NCBI RefSeq assembly: GCF_021729075.1
Contig: NZ_JAJSAQ010000001.1
Location: 195,997-259,996, forward strand
Reading direction: 5' to 3'
Source of the DNA: Microbulbifer guangxiensis
GTDB lineage: Bacteria > Pseudomonadota > Gammaproteobacteria > Pseudomonadales > Cellvibrionaceae
Length of the DNA: 64,000 bases
The translations under genes were made by a program, and so were the position numbers. Below the pieces are notes generated by a model. The model saw only the letters and a program-made list of their open reading frames with translations, did not search any database and was not told where the DNA came from. Each line of letters opens with the position of its first letter. The first letter of the stretch is position 1. Positions 39,045 to 48,243 of this stretch are shown piece after piece.

Positions 39045-41159
39045 ATGCGGGGGATCACTGCAATTCTGGTGTTGCTATCGGCTTCGGTCGTCGCGGCAGG
39101 TGAGACGGTTAAAACGAGTGGAGAAGCGCAGCGGGCAGCACACCCCAGTCCCATCCCCGTGCCCGATCGGATCGAGGCAATTGTCGTCACCGCCAGTCCG
39201 CTGGCAGCGGCCGGGGGTGAGTTTCCCGGCAGCCTGTCGGTGGTGGATGGCAGCGATCTCTCTCTGCTGAACCACAGCCATATCCAGCAGGCGCTGGTTC
39301 GGGTGCCCGGTGCCAACATCAGTCGCGGCAACGGCCAGGAGTACCTGCCGGCACTACGCTCGCCGGTGCTGACCGGCGCCGGTGCCTGCGGCAGTGTTCT
39401 CTCCATGCAGGATAACCTGCCTCTGTTTCCGGCCGGCTTCTGCAATATCAATGAACTGTTCGCGGCACACAGTGAGGCTGCGGAACGGGTGGAAGTCATC
39501 CGCGGACCTGCCGGGACGCTGCATGGTGCCGGGGCCATGCATGGCGTGATCAATGTGGTCGGGCCCTCCGCCAGATCGGAGGAGGAAACGCGTCTGCGGG
39601 CTGAGGCCGGTCCCGAGGATCGGTGGAAACTGGGCTTGCGCAGCAGTGCTGACACGCAGAAGGGTTCCATCCTTTCCTCGGCACTGTCTCTTGGCCAGGA
39701 TGGTGGTTACCGGGCCCAATCCGGATTCGACCAGCAAAAGCTCAGCCTCGTATTCCGTTCCGCCGTATCCGGCGACGTCACCCGTTTTACCGGGACCAAC
39801 CTGGAACAGGAAACGGCAGGGTATGTGGTCGGGGAAGACGCTTACCGGGATGACGCCCTGCGCCGCTCTAACCCGGATCCGGATGCCTTCCGCAACGTCC
39901 GCACCGCCCGTTTATCCCATAGTCTGACACGAGCCCTCGGATCCGGCTTCGAACTGGACATTACTCCCTATGTACGCTGGGGTGAGATGGCGTTTCTGCA
40001 ACACTTCCTGCCCGGCCAGCCCCTTGAGCAGACCGGCTACCGGAGCGCTGGTTTTCGTGCGGATATCCAGTCGGATCTCAGCGCGACCACCCGGGTGATC
40101 GGGGGTCTCGACGCGGAGGTAACGCACGCCTCCCTGCGCCAGTCCCAGTCAGAACCGGCCAGCGGTTCCGACTTTCTGCGCGAGACCCTCCCGGTTGGCC
40201 TTCATTACGATTACCGGGTGGACGCTGCACAGCTGTCTCCGTTTGTGCTGGCGGCCTTAAGCCCCAGTGAACAACTGTCGCTGGAGCTGGGCCTTCGCCT
40301 CGAAGGGCTTCGGTACGACTACGACAACCGGATGCTGTCGGGACGCACCCGTGAAGACGGCAGCGCCTGCGGCTTTGGCGGTTGCCGCTACAATCGCCCG
40401 GCCGATCGCACCGACGATTTCGCCAACTGGTCGCCCCATGCAGGAGTGACCTATGAGTGGATGCCGGAGCAGCAGCTGTTCGTCAATCTGGCCCATGGAT
40501 ACAGGGCACCGCAAGCCACCGAGCTCTACCGCCTCCAACGGGACCAGTCTGTTGCCGAACTGGACTCAGAGGCATTGCGCAGTATTGAGTTCGGCTTGCG
40601 TGGCAGGGCGCCCCGATGGCGCTATGAGCTGGTGGGTTTCGCGATGGAGAAACGCAATGTCATCTTCAGGGATGCGGATTTCTTCAATCGCTCCGGCGCG
40701 TCCACCAGCCACCAGGGCGTCGAACTCGCGCTCGGTCTACAGCTGGCACCGCGCTGGTCGCTGGATCTGAGCGCCAGCTATGCAGAACACCGATACCGCG
40801 ATGACCGGCTGCTCGATGGACTGCCCGTCGACGGAAAACTGGTGGATTCGGCGCCCCGTGTCTTTGGCAGCACCCGTCTTTCCTGGGTCCCGGATGAGAG
40901 CAGCAGGCTCGAGCTGGAATGGCAGCACCAGGGGCGCTATTACACCGATCCGCTCAACCTGCATGGCTATCCGGGGCATGACCTGCTCAACCTGCGTGCC
41001 GAGAGGCGACTGGGAGCAGGCTGGTCTGTCGCCCTGCGGCTGCTCAATCTCACCGATGAACACTATGCGGAACGGGCAGACTACAGCAGTTTTGCCGGTG
41101 ATCGGTATTTCCCCGGAGAGCCCCGTGCGCTCTATGGAGAAGTGGCACTGCTTTTCTGA
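39045..41159 (+). CDS. TonB-dependent outer-membrane receptor
   Basis: A 704-residue receptor. A signal peptide (MRGITAILVLLSASVVAAG) precedes the plug (IEAIVVTASPLAAAGGEFP through VEVIRGPAGTLHGAGAMHGVINV) and a 22-strand barrel ending in Phe (ALYGEVALLF). Two Cys in the plug (GACGSV and GFCNIN) and two in a barrel loop (SACGFGGCR) could form disulfides. The ligand is unknown; siderophore, metal or another scarce nutrient are all possible. No TonB-system gene is nearby. Confidence 0.92.
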   Translation: MRGITAILVLLSASVVAAGETVKTSGEAQRAAHPSPIPVPDRIEAIVVTASPLAAAGGEFPGSLSVVDGSDLSLLNHSHIQQALVRVPGANISRGNGQEYLPALRSPVLTGAGACGSVLSMQDNLPLFPAGFCNINELFAAHSEAAERVEVIRGPAGTLHGAGAMHGVINVVGPSARSEEETRLRAEAGPEDRWKLGLRSSADTQKGSILSSALSLGQDGGYRAQSGFDQQKLSLVFRSAVSGDVTRFTGTNLEQETAGYVVGEDAYRDDALRRSNPDPDAFRNVRTARLSHSLTRALGSGFELDITPYVRWGEMAFLQHFLPGQPLEQTGYRSAGFRADIQSDLSATTRVIGGLDAEVTHASLRQSQSEPASGSDFLRETLPVGLHYDYRVDAAQLSPFVLAALSPSEQLSLELGLRLEGLRYDYDNRMLSGRTREDGSACGFGGCRYNRPADRTDDFANWSPHAGVTYEWMPEQQLFVNLAHGYRAPQATELYRLQRDQSVAELDSEALRSIEFGLRGRAPRWRYELVGFAMEKRNVIFRDADFFNRSGASTSHQGVELALGLQLAPRWSLDLSASYAEHRYRDDRLLDGLPVDGKLVDSAPRVFGSTRLSWVPDESSRLELEWQHQGRYYTDPLNLHGYPGHDLLNLRAERRLGAGWSVALRLLNLTDEHYAERADYSSFAGDRYFPGEPRALYGEVALLF

Positions 41160-41574
41160 CGAGTGCGTGCCGAGTGTCCCCCGTGTGGCAGTTCCCCAGG
41201 CTCCATTTAGCGGGAATGTTCTGGCCGCTTCCCGGCATGGAGTGGGGAGATTCGAACGGATGGGGTGTAATAGATCCGGGCGTTTGCGCGACTCACTCCG
41301 GGGCGTGATCGGAATGGGAATCGAGCGCAGTAATGTCGTCAGACAGGGAAGTGCATCCTGTGCGGATTAGCGCTGCTGCAGTTCCTTATCCATCGGCCTG
41401 CAATGACGGGCAGATTGGGTTACAGCGCGTGGCCTCTGTTTTGACGCTGGATCTAGTGGTCAAGGTTAGTGGTCACGGATGGCCAGCAATTCGTTATCGC
41501 GACGATGACCGGTGCCTCAAGATATGGATGGCGCCTCCGACAAATACATTGGGAATTAAAAAAGAGCCCCTTGA
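41160..41574. other. Gene-free gap between the two receptor genes
   Basis: 415 bases without a convincing gene. I looked for a cobalamin riboswitch box, a Fur box and a terminator and found none. The last 60 bases, before the second receptor, are AT-richer (ACAAATACATTGGGAATTAA) and may hold its promoter. Confidence 0.4.
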
Positions 41575-43941
41575 ATGAACACCAAACAACGCTTTCTGCT
41601 ATGTCCGCTGGCTGCTGCCCTCAGCGCTTTCACCTGTGTTGAGGTCATGGCTGCTGACGAATCGGTCGAGGCATCCCGTGTGGATGGTACGACTGAGTTT
41701 GTCGAAGTTCTGGGGGATCGCCTCGAGCAATCCAGTGTGGGTCCACGCAGTGGCGCTGCTGGTGGCGCTTTTGCTGGCGACCTGACCGCAGCGGAGATCG
41801 GCCGTTCGATCACGCCGGTGGGGGAGTGGCTGCTTGATGAGGCCGCGGTGGAGAACCTGCGCGACCTGCAGCGGGTCGCCCCCAATACCTATGGCGCCAC
41901 CGGCTTCGGTGCTCCCAGCTTGCCAACCATCCGGGGTCAGCTCGGGGAGGTGTTCGAGGCGGGGATGCGTCGCCAGGTGGGCAACAACGGCCTGGGTATT
42001 CCCTTGTCCTTCAATGCTGTGGGCCAGGTGGATGTGGTGCGGGGCGTCCCTTCGGTGATGCTCGGTTCCACCCAGCGCACAGGTGGCTTCGTAAACCTGG
42101 CCCCCAAGCAACCGGGACTGGAGAGCAACGCTGGCAGTGCGGACTTTCGCGCCGGGCAGTGGGACCGCTACCGCACCCAGCTGGATTATTCCTATGTGCT
42201 TGAGCCCTCGCATAGTGCCGTGCGGTTCAGTCTTGAGCACCGCAATGAAGGCAGCTTCTACGACTTCAGTGGCCTGGACAGCAATAACCTGTTTGCCGCC
42301 TACCGCATGAAGCCCTCGGACGCGGCGGAGTGGAATATTTCGCTGGAATATTACGATATCAGCTGGACGGACAACGCCGGCATCAACCGTCCCACCCAGG
42401 CCCTGATCGACGACGGCCTCTATATCCAGGGGCAGGGTGTGGGTCCCGACGGCTCGACCGTGCCGGGTGCCGGGGCTGTGATCAGTCCCACCGATGTGGT
42501 CGAGATCGACCGCAGTCGCGTCCTCACTGATCCGCGCGATATCAACGGCGCGGATACCCTGCTGCTGCATTCTACCTATGAGGCGGTGCTCAGCGAATCA
42601 CTGCGCTTCGTGAACCGCTCTTACTTCGAGTACCTGAACCGCGAAGAAATTGCCCAGAATAGCTTCGTTGAAATCATCGATGGAGCCAGCACCTTCGAGA
42701 ACCGCACCGAGTGGCACTTCGACAACACTGTGGCCGGCATCGGCCTGCGTTACAACGACGTGCTCGGTTACAGTCAGTTCACCACTGAGGCGGACCTGCC
42801 CATCGACCTGACCGGGCCGCTGGACAACCGCCGTATACCCCTGACTAACGCCCAGAAAGCGCGCCTGGTGGAATTGCGGCCCGGGCTGTTTGTTTCGCCG
42901 GGCGGCCAGTACGACCTGGACGGGGATGGGGCAGGGGATTTCAACCTGTCGGATACCACTGACTCGACGAGCCTGCAGACTGGTGTGTTTCTCGAGCACC
43001 GCCAGGCACTGTCGGAGCGATGGTCTTTCACTGCCGGTGTGCGGGGGGACTGGTATCGGGTAGAGGCACGGGATCCGCTGGCGCCAGAGGGGGTCCGCGC
43101 GGCGGAAGACCGGCATCGGGATTTCCTCAAATCCGGCAACCTGACCCTGCACTTCGAGCCGGGCGAAGCAGGCATGGCTTACGCCACGGCGGCCTATCAG
43201 GAATCCACGTCCAACAGTCTCGGTGGCGGTAACAGCCTGGGCGGAGACAATACGATCAGTCCGCTGAATTTCGCCACGGAAAACCAGCTGTTGGAGCTCG
43301 GTTACAAGTATGCCCCCGCTGGCGCCGCCTGGTACTGGGATGCGGCCGTGTTCGACCAGACGCGCAGCCTGCGTAATCGCGATGGCAGCAATTCCGGCAT
43401 TCGCACCCGTGGTGTAGAGGTGCAGGCCCAGTATCGCGGCGAGCGCCTGTGGGCCAATGCCGGCGCCAGTTATCTCGATGCGCGGTTCGATGATTCCGCG
43501 GCCTTCCAGGATGCCCGCCAGGTTGCCGATGCTTTTGACGATTCCCGGCCCGACATCATCGCCGGTACCGGTATCGGGGCGCCGAACTTCACTGCCTTCC
43601 CGCCCTCTGACGCCCGGCTGCAGGGGATTCCGAAATTAAGCGCGTCGGCGGCCATGGGCTATCGCATCAATGACCATTGGTCCGCAGGGGCCAGCCTTGC
43701 CGCCAGCGGCAGCTATCCGCTGGACTACCTGCAGACGGTCGAGATCCCGGCTCAGTTCACCCTCAACACGAATCTGCGCTACCAGTTCGCGGACCAGCGC
43801 ACCAGTCTGCGCCTGAATGTATTCAACCTGACGGATGAAGAAAACTGGGCGCCAGTGTTTGAGGGGGGATACTTTGGGTCGACGCTGGTCTTCCCGGAGT
43901 TACCGAGATACTGGGACCTGAGCCTGGTTTATCAGCTGTGA
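41575..43941 (+). CDS. TonB-dependent outer-membrane receptor, second
   Basis: A 788-residue receptor. The signal peptide MNTKQRFLLCPLAAALSAF precedes a plug domain (LRDLQRVAPNTYGATGFGAP, then GQVDVVRGVPSVMLGSTQRTGGFVNLAPKQP). The large barrel ends WDLSLVYQL. It is unlike the first receptor in the plug and much longer in the barrel loops, so the pair is not a recent duplication. Ligand unknown. Convergent with the deaminase gene, 7 nt apart. Confidence 0.92.
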   Translation: MNTKQRFLLCPLAAALSAFTCVEVMAADESVEASRVDGTTEFVEVLGDRLEQSSVGPRSGAAGGAFAGDLTAAEIGRSITPVGEWLLDEAAVENLRDLQRVAPNTYGATGFGAPSLPTIRGQLGEVFEAGMRRQVGNNGLGIPLSFNAVGQVDVVRGVPSVMLGSTQRTGGFVNLAPKQPGLESNAGSADFRAGQWDRYRTQLDYSYVLEPSHSAVRFSLEHRNEGSFYDFSGLDSNNLFAAYRMKPSDAAEWNISLEYYDISWTDNAGINRPTQALIDDGLYIQGQGVGPDGSTVPGAGAVISPTDVVEIDRSRVLTDPRDINGADTLLLHSTYEAVLSESLRFVNRSYFEYLNREEIAQNSFVEIIDGASTFENRTEWHFDNTVAGIGLRYNDVLGYSQFTTEADLPIDLTGPLDNRRIPLTNAQKARLVELRPGLFVSPGGQYDLDGDGAGDFNLSDTTDSTSLQTGVFLEHRQALSERWSFTAGVRGDWYRVEARDPLAPEGVRAAEDRHRDFLKSGNLTLHFEPGEAGMAYATAAYQESTSNSLGGGNSLGGDNTISPLNFATENQLLELGYKYAPAGAAWYWDAAVFDQTRSLRNRDGSNSGIRTRGVEVQAQYRGERLWANAGASYLDARFDDSAAFQDARQVADAFDDSRPDIIAGTGIGAPNFTAFPPSDARLQGIPKLSASAAMGYRINDHWSAGASLAASGSYPLDYLQTVEIPAQFTLNTNLRYQFADQRTSLRLNVFNLTDEENWAPVFEGGYFGSTLVFPELPRYWDLSLVYQL

Positions 43942-43948
43942 CACTTGG

Positions 43949-44440
43949 CTACCGGGCGGCACGTCCGGTCCATGCGGGATACAGCTTCTCACCATCCGGT
44001 ACGGGCAGGTGCCACATTGGAAGTTGCCGGTCGGCAGGCGCCCTGGCCAGCTCGCGATAAATGTCCTCGGTGGAAAGCCCGTGGGGTTCGGCATCAGCCT
44101 GGCTCAGTGCGTAGTACACGGCACTGACACCGCTCAGGTACATGGCTGACAGGCACATGGGGCAGGGATGCCCACTGGCATACATCACAGTCCCGTCGAG
44201 TCGGTGATTGCCGGCGGCAGTCGTGGCCGCGCGCAGCGCTTCCATCTCTGCATGGGCGGTCACGTCTCCGCTGCGATGGATGGTGTTGACGCCCTCGGCC
44301 AGTATCTGCCCGTCCCTCACCAGTACGGCGCCGAAGGGCCGCCCGCCTTCCTCGCTGACATTGCTCAGCGCGAGGCTGACAGCCCTTGCAAGAAAATGGC
44401 GATGTGCCGCGACATCCTGCGCCTCAGTTGTCATCCCCAC
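43949..44440 (-). CDS. Nucleoside deaminase
   Basis: A 163-residue zinc-dependent deaminase of the cytidine/guanine deaminase fold. The zinc and catalytic motif HAEMEAL and the second site PCPMCLSAM are complete. The C-terminal part resembles guanine deaminase-like proteins more than tRNA-specific TadA. GTG 44440 has GGGGAG 7 nt upstream; ATG 44434 is the alternative. Substrate unknown. Confidence 0.9.
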   Translation of the reverse strand: MGMTTEAQDVAAHRHFLARAVSLALSNVSEEGGRPFGAVLVRDGQILAEGVNTIHRSGDVTAHAEMEALRAATTAAGNHRLDGTVMYASGHPCPMCLSAMYLSGVSAVYYALSQADAEPHGLSTEDIYRELARAPADRQLPMWHLPVPDGEKLYPAWTGRAAR

Positions 44441-44510
44441 TGTTTTGCTCCCCTGTGCGTTCCGGTTGCAAGCAGCAATAGCGTAGTTGGGGTAGAGGGA
44501 CTGGTAACGT

Positions 44511-44537
44511 CTGAGGGCGGCGACCGGCCGCCCTCAG
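44511..44537. terminator. Strong hairpin between azoR and the deaminase gene
   Basis: Perfect 11-bp stem CTGAGGGCGGC/GCCGCCCTCAG with a 5-nt loop, no T-run on either strand. It may terminate or attenuate transcription between the two minus-strand genes. Confidence 0.4.
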
Positions 44538-44577
44538 GAAGATTGAGAGCAGGTGCTATTGAGGGGGGAGCAGGTCG

Positions 44578-45180
44578 TCAAGCGGCCTGCGCAGCCAGGG
44601 CCATTTTTTGCTGCGCTGACTCCAGTGCCTGCTGCCTGCTGTCTTCGCCGACAGCCAGTCCCTCGGCATGGATGAGCTCTACGTCCGTGATGCCGATGAA
44701 GCCGAGCATCTGACGAATGTAGGCCGTCTGGGCGTGATCCTCTCCGTAAATTCCACCACGGGTGATGAAGACCACCGCCTTCTTGCCAGTCAACAGCCCC
44801 TGCGGCCCATCCGGCGTATAGCGGAAGGTGATGCCAGCGCGGGCGATATGGTCAAAGTAGGTGCTGAGCGTGGAGGGGACGCTGAAATTGTACATGGGCA
44901 CGCCGAGAACCAGCACGTCTGCCGCGCTGATTTCGTCAATCAATGCCTGGGAAAAGTCGGCAACTGCCCGCTGGGCAGGAGTGCGCTCCTCTTCCGGGGT
45001 GGTGAATGCCTGAAAGCGCTCCATGTCGAGGTGTGGAACCGGCTGCGCGGCGAGATCGCGGCTGGTGACGGTGCCACCGGGATTCTTTTCCAGCCACTGG
45101 CTCGCAAATGAATCGGCGAGCCGGGAAGACTGGCCATCCTGTTGGAACAGGCTGGTCTGGATTTTCAGTAGGTTTGCCAT
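44578..45180 (-). CDS. azoR: FMN-dependent NADH-azoreductase
   Basis: A 200-residue flavodoxin-fold quinone/azo reductase. The phosphate-binding start is KIQTSLFQQDGQSSRLADSF. The active-site strand is GVPMYNFSVPSTLSTYFDHIARAG, followed by GKKAVVFITRGGIY. It reduces quinones, and azo dyes in vitro. GGAGGTG lies before the ATG. An 8-nt palindrome AGGTACCT (45262-45269) upstream could be a regulator site, but that is weak. Confidence 0.95.
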   Translation of the reverse strand: MANLLKIQTSLFQQDGQSSRLADSFASQWLEKNPGGTVTSRDLAAQPVPHLDMERFQAFTTPEEERTPAQRAVADFSQALIDEISAADVLVLGVPMYNFSVPSTLSTYFDHIARAGITFRYTPDGPQGLLTGKKAVVFITRGGIYGEDHAQTAYIRQMLGFIGITDVELIHAEGLAVGEDSRQQALESAQQKMALAAQAA

Positions 45181-45278
45181 CGAACACCTCCTAAACAGGA
45201 TCTGGTAATGATGGTGCTATTCAATCACTGACTAACTCGATAGAAAATCGCAAATTTCTGTAGGTACCTGTCGAAAAT

Positions 45279-46142
45279 TTAGGATTCATTGCCAGTATTG
45301 GTGGCGGCTGCCTCAGTGGTTACCTCCTGCGGCCCGCTGTGCCAGAAGTTATAGAAATCCTCAGTCACCCGCTGCTCGATCTCATGGGCCTCCTCACGGG
45401 GACAGAACAGGGTGATGGTCACCACATCGTGGCCGAGCTCATTGGTGGTGAAGCTGATCTTCGCGTCCGTGCCGACCAACTCGACCCCGGTGCGGTGCTC
45501 GATCATCTGGCAGTAGCGCACGGCCACGTCATGGAAGGCCTCGCTGTGCTCGCGGATACGCTCCTGCAGGAATGCCTTGGCGGCAAATGGATTGCCACCT
45601 TTGTTCTCACGCGTAATGGAAAATGTGTGCTCGATATAGCGGCGCATGAAATTGAGGTTCTTCACCGGTTTGGTGAAGAAGACGTTATTCGGGATATACA
45701 GGGTGATCCCGGTGTAGCCGCTGCCAAGCCCGTGGGGGTCGATTTCGAGCAGGGTGGTGCTCAGCCAGTCACTGTCGATGACCTCGCCAAAATGCTCACC
45801 CACCATGATCCAGTCGCCCACCTGGAAAGAGCGCATATTGGCCTGGTAGAGCTTGCCGACCAGGCTCTGCACCAGCTCACGCAATGCCAGAACGATGGCA
45901 ACGGAGAAGGCGGCAATGGAGAGGGCGAACTCCCGTAGCTCCGACACCCAGACTGCGACCAGTCCGATGACGATCACCAGGTTGGAAAAGTTGTGGACTG
46001 TGTTGATCCGGCGCCGGCGATCCTGCTTGGACCAGCGGGTAATGCGGGAAAAGAGCAAGGACAGGAGCACTCTCAGGAGAATGATCGTAGCGATCACCAG
46101 GCCCGAGAGGAGAAGCTTGTTTTCGAAAATCTGTTCCAACAT
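45279..46142 (-). CDS. MscS-family mechanosensitive channel
   Basis: A 287-residue small-conductance channel homologue with membrane helices at about residues 8-26, 50-68 and 72-100. The pore-lining third helix is in SIAAFSVAIVLALRELVQSLVGKLYQ. The beta domain begins SFQVGDWIMVGEHFGEVIDSDWLSTTLLEID, then a mixed C-terminal domain follows. ATG 46142 is chosen because it places the first helix normally; the frame is open to 46193. Releases solutes on osmotic downshock. Confidence 0.92.
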   Translation of the reverse strand: MLEQIFENKLLLSGLVIATIILLRVLLSLLFSRITRWSKQDRRRRINTVHNFSNLVIVIGLVAVWVSELREFALSIAAFSVAIVLALRELVQSLVGKLYQANMRSFQVGDWIMVGEHFGEVIDSDWLSTTLLEIDPHGLGSGYTGITLYIPNNVFFTKPVKNLNFMRRYIEHTFSITRENKGGNPFAAKAFLQERIREHSEAFHDVAVRYCQMIEHRTGVELVGTDAKISFTTNELGHDVVTITLFCPREEAHEIEQRVTEDFYNFWHSGPQEVTTEAAATNTGNES

Positions 46143-46581
46143 GGAGTGACTACCGTGTCCGCCGCGCGGTCTGCCAGAGAAAAAAGGCGCCAATTATAGG
46201 GCCTCTCCGGGCTGAAACGCACCACCCAGAAAGAATAGACCGGAGACCCCGCTCAGCTGTTCATGTTTCCCCGGCGCGGCGCGGCGCAGGGCATGCGGAC
46301 GATGTCGTGACAGGGCCCTGGTAAACGGGGTGCCAGGCCCGGGGCCCTGCATGGACACCTGTGGCTCTCGACACTTCGTCCTGGTCGAAAGAATGGCGGG
46401 GCCCTCGCCGGCTTTTTACCAACTTTCCAGTGGCAGGCGGCTCAGATCTTTCGCTGGAACCGGGCAGGCCACCCAAACCAGGTGCGGTGGTTGGCTACCA
46501 TGCGGCTTGCGTTTCATGCCGGCGAGGCGACAATGAAAACGTCGCAGGGAAGAAAAACAGCAGAGGACGGGGTAATCGTTA
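46143..46581. other. Gene-free leader region upstream of the acetolactate synthase-like gene
   Basis: 439 bases between divergent genes with no convincing frame. It contains a nested inverted repeat: CAGGGCCC (46311-46318) with GGGCCCTG (46342-46349), and CCTGG/CCAGG inside it, in GC-rich DNA. No terminator-type T-run follows it directly. Confidence 0.4.
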
Positions 46582-48222
46582 ATGAAAGCATCTGACTTGT
46601 TTGTACGGGCTCTGGAAGCAGAGGGCGCCGAATATGTGTTTGCCATCCCCGGCGAGGAGAACCTGGACCTGCTGGAGTCCCTGCGCGGGTCGAAAGTCAA
46701 ACTGATCGTGACTCGCCACGAACAGGCTGCCGGCTTTATGGCGGCTACCTATGGCCGCCTGACAGGCCATTCGGGAGTCTGCCTGTCCACACTCGGTCCC
46801 GGCGCTACCAACCTGGTGACTGCGGCCGCCTATGCCCAGCTCGGCGCCATGCCAATGGTGATGGTGACGGGCCAGAAGCCGATCAAGAGTTCCAAGCAGG
46901 GCCAGTTCCAGATCATCGATGTGGTCGACATGATGCAGCCCCTGACGAAGTTCACCAAGACCATCGTCAGTGGTGACAATGTGCCTGCCCACGTTCGCGA
47001 GGCCTTTCGCCTGGCGGAAGAAGAGCGGCCGGGGGCGACGCACCTGGAGTTTCCCGAAGATATTGCCCGCGAGCACTCCACCATGCCGGTGCTCGAGCCC
47101 AGTTACACCCGCCGACCCATTGCCGAGGAAAAGGCCATTCGCCAGGCGGCCGAGGCCATTGCCGCGGCCCGGAAGCCATTGTTACTCATCGGCGCCGGGG
47201 CAAACCGCAAGCTGACCGCCAAGATGTTGCGGGAATTCGTCGCCAAGCTGGGCATCCCCACGATCACCACGCAGATGGGTAAGGGGGTTATCGACGAATC
47301 CGGCCCGCACTTTATCGGCAATACCGCCCTGTCGGACGGGGATTTTGTCCACAGGGCCATCGATCAGGCGGACCTCATCATCAATGTCGGCCACGACGTG
47401 GTGGAGAAACCCCCTTTCTTTATGCGGCCCGGCGGTGCCGAGGTCGTCCATATCAACTTCAACTCGGCCAAAGTAGACCCGGTTTACTTTCCCCAGATCG
47501 AGGTGGTCGGTGATATCGCCAACAGTCTGTGGCAGCTGAAAGAGCGCCTCGAGCCCCAGCAGCACTGGAGTTTCGCGGACGCACACAGGATTCGTGACGC
47601 CCTGCAGAAACATATCGTTGATGGCTGTGGTGACGACAGTTTCCCGATGCGGCCACAGTGCCTCGTCCAGCAAGTCCGCGATGTCATGCCGGAAAATGGC
47701 ATCCTGGCCCTGGACAACGGCATGTACAAGATCTGGTTTGCCCGCAACTACCCGGCTCATTCACCCAATTCCGTGTTGCTGGACAATGCCCTGGCGACCA
47801 TGGGGGCCGGCCTGCCATCGGCCATGGCCGCCAAACTGGTCTATCCGGATCGGCGTGTGCTCGCCATCTGTGGCGATGGTGGTTTCATGATGAATTCGCA
47901 GGAGCTGGAAACGGCAGTGCGCCTCAAGCAGGATCTGGTCATCCTCCTGTTAAGGGACGATGCCTATGGGATGATCAAATGGAAGCAGGCACAGATGGAG
48001 TTTCACGAGTTTGGCCTGGATTTCGGCAATCCGGACTTCGTCGCCTACGCCGAATCCTATGGTGCCCACGGGCATCGGGTAGGCGCCACCGCCGAGTTCA
48101 AGCCATTGCTGGAACACTGCTTTACCGAAGGTGGCGTGCACCTGATCGATGTGCCGGTGAATTACAGTGACAACGACCGGATCCTTAACCGGGAAATCCG
48201 GGAGCTGGCGCGCAAACTGTAA
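46582..48222 (+). CDS. Acetolactate synthase-like thiamine diphosphate enzyme
   Basis: A 546-residue enzyme of the acetohydroxyacid synthase family. The N-terminal domain carries PGEENLDLLESL and the catalytic Glu in VTRHEQAAGFMAATYGRLTG. The C-terminal TPP site is GDGGFMMNSQELETAVRLK with the metal ligand stretch RDDAYGMIKWKQ. It would condense pyruvate to 2-acetolactate. There is no ilvN-type regulatory subunit next to it, so it resembles single-subunit catabolic AlsS-like enzymes. GAGGACGGGG lies upstream of the ATG. Confidence 0.9.
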   Translation: MKASDLFVRALEAEGAEYVFAIPGEENLDLLESLRGSKVKLIVTRHEQAAGFMAATYGRLTGHSGVCLSTLGPGATNLVTAAAYAQLGAMPMVMVTGQKPIKSSKQGQFQIIDVVDMMQPLTKFTKTIVSGDNVPAHVREAFRLAEEERPGATHLEFPEDIAREHSTMPVLEPSYTRRPIAEEKAIRQAAEAIAAARKPLLLIGAGANRKLTAKMLREFVAKLGIPTITTQMGKGVIDESGPHFIGNTALSDGDFVHRAIDQADLIINVGHDVVEKPPFFMRPGGAEVVHINFNSAKVDPVYFPQIEVVGDIANSLWQLKERLEPQQHWSFADAHRIRDALQKHIVDGCGDDSFPMRPQCLVQQVRDVMPENGILALDNGMYKIWFARNYPAHSPNSVLLDNALATMGAGLPSAMAAKLVYPDRRVLAICGDGGFMMNSQELETAVRLKQDLVILLLRDDAYGMIKWKQAQMEFHEFGLDFGNPDFVAYAESYGAHGHRVGATAEFKPLLEHCFTEGGVHLIDVPVNYSDNDRILNREIRELARKL

Positions 48223-48243
48223 GGATATGAAGAAGTCTCACGG

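Noticed and set aside
41160-41574. Possible cobalamin riboswitch or Fur box before the second receptor
   Set aside because: I looked for the conserved B12 box and for a Fur-type palindrome and saw neither.
41333-41578. 81-codon open frame in the gap between the receptor genes
   Set aside because: No recognisable features, overlaps the next start and lacks a good ribosome site.
45262-45269. AGGTACCT palindrome as an azoR operator
   Set aside because: An 8-nt palindrome is too short to be convincing and the flanks do not extend it.
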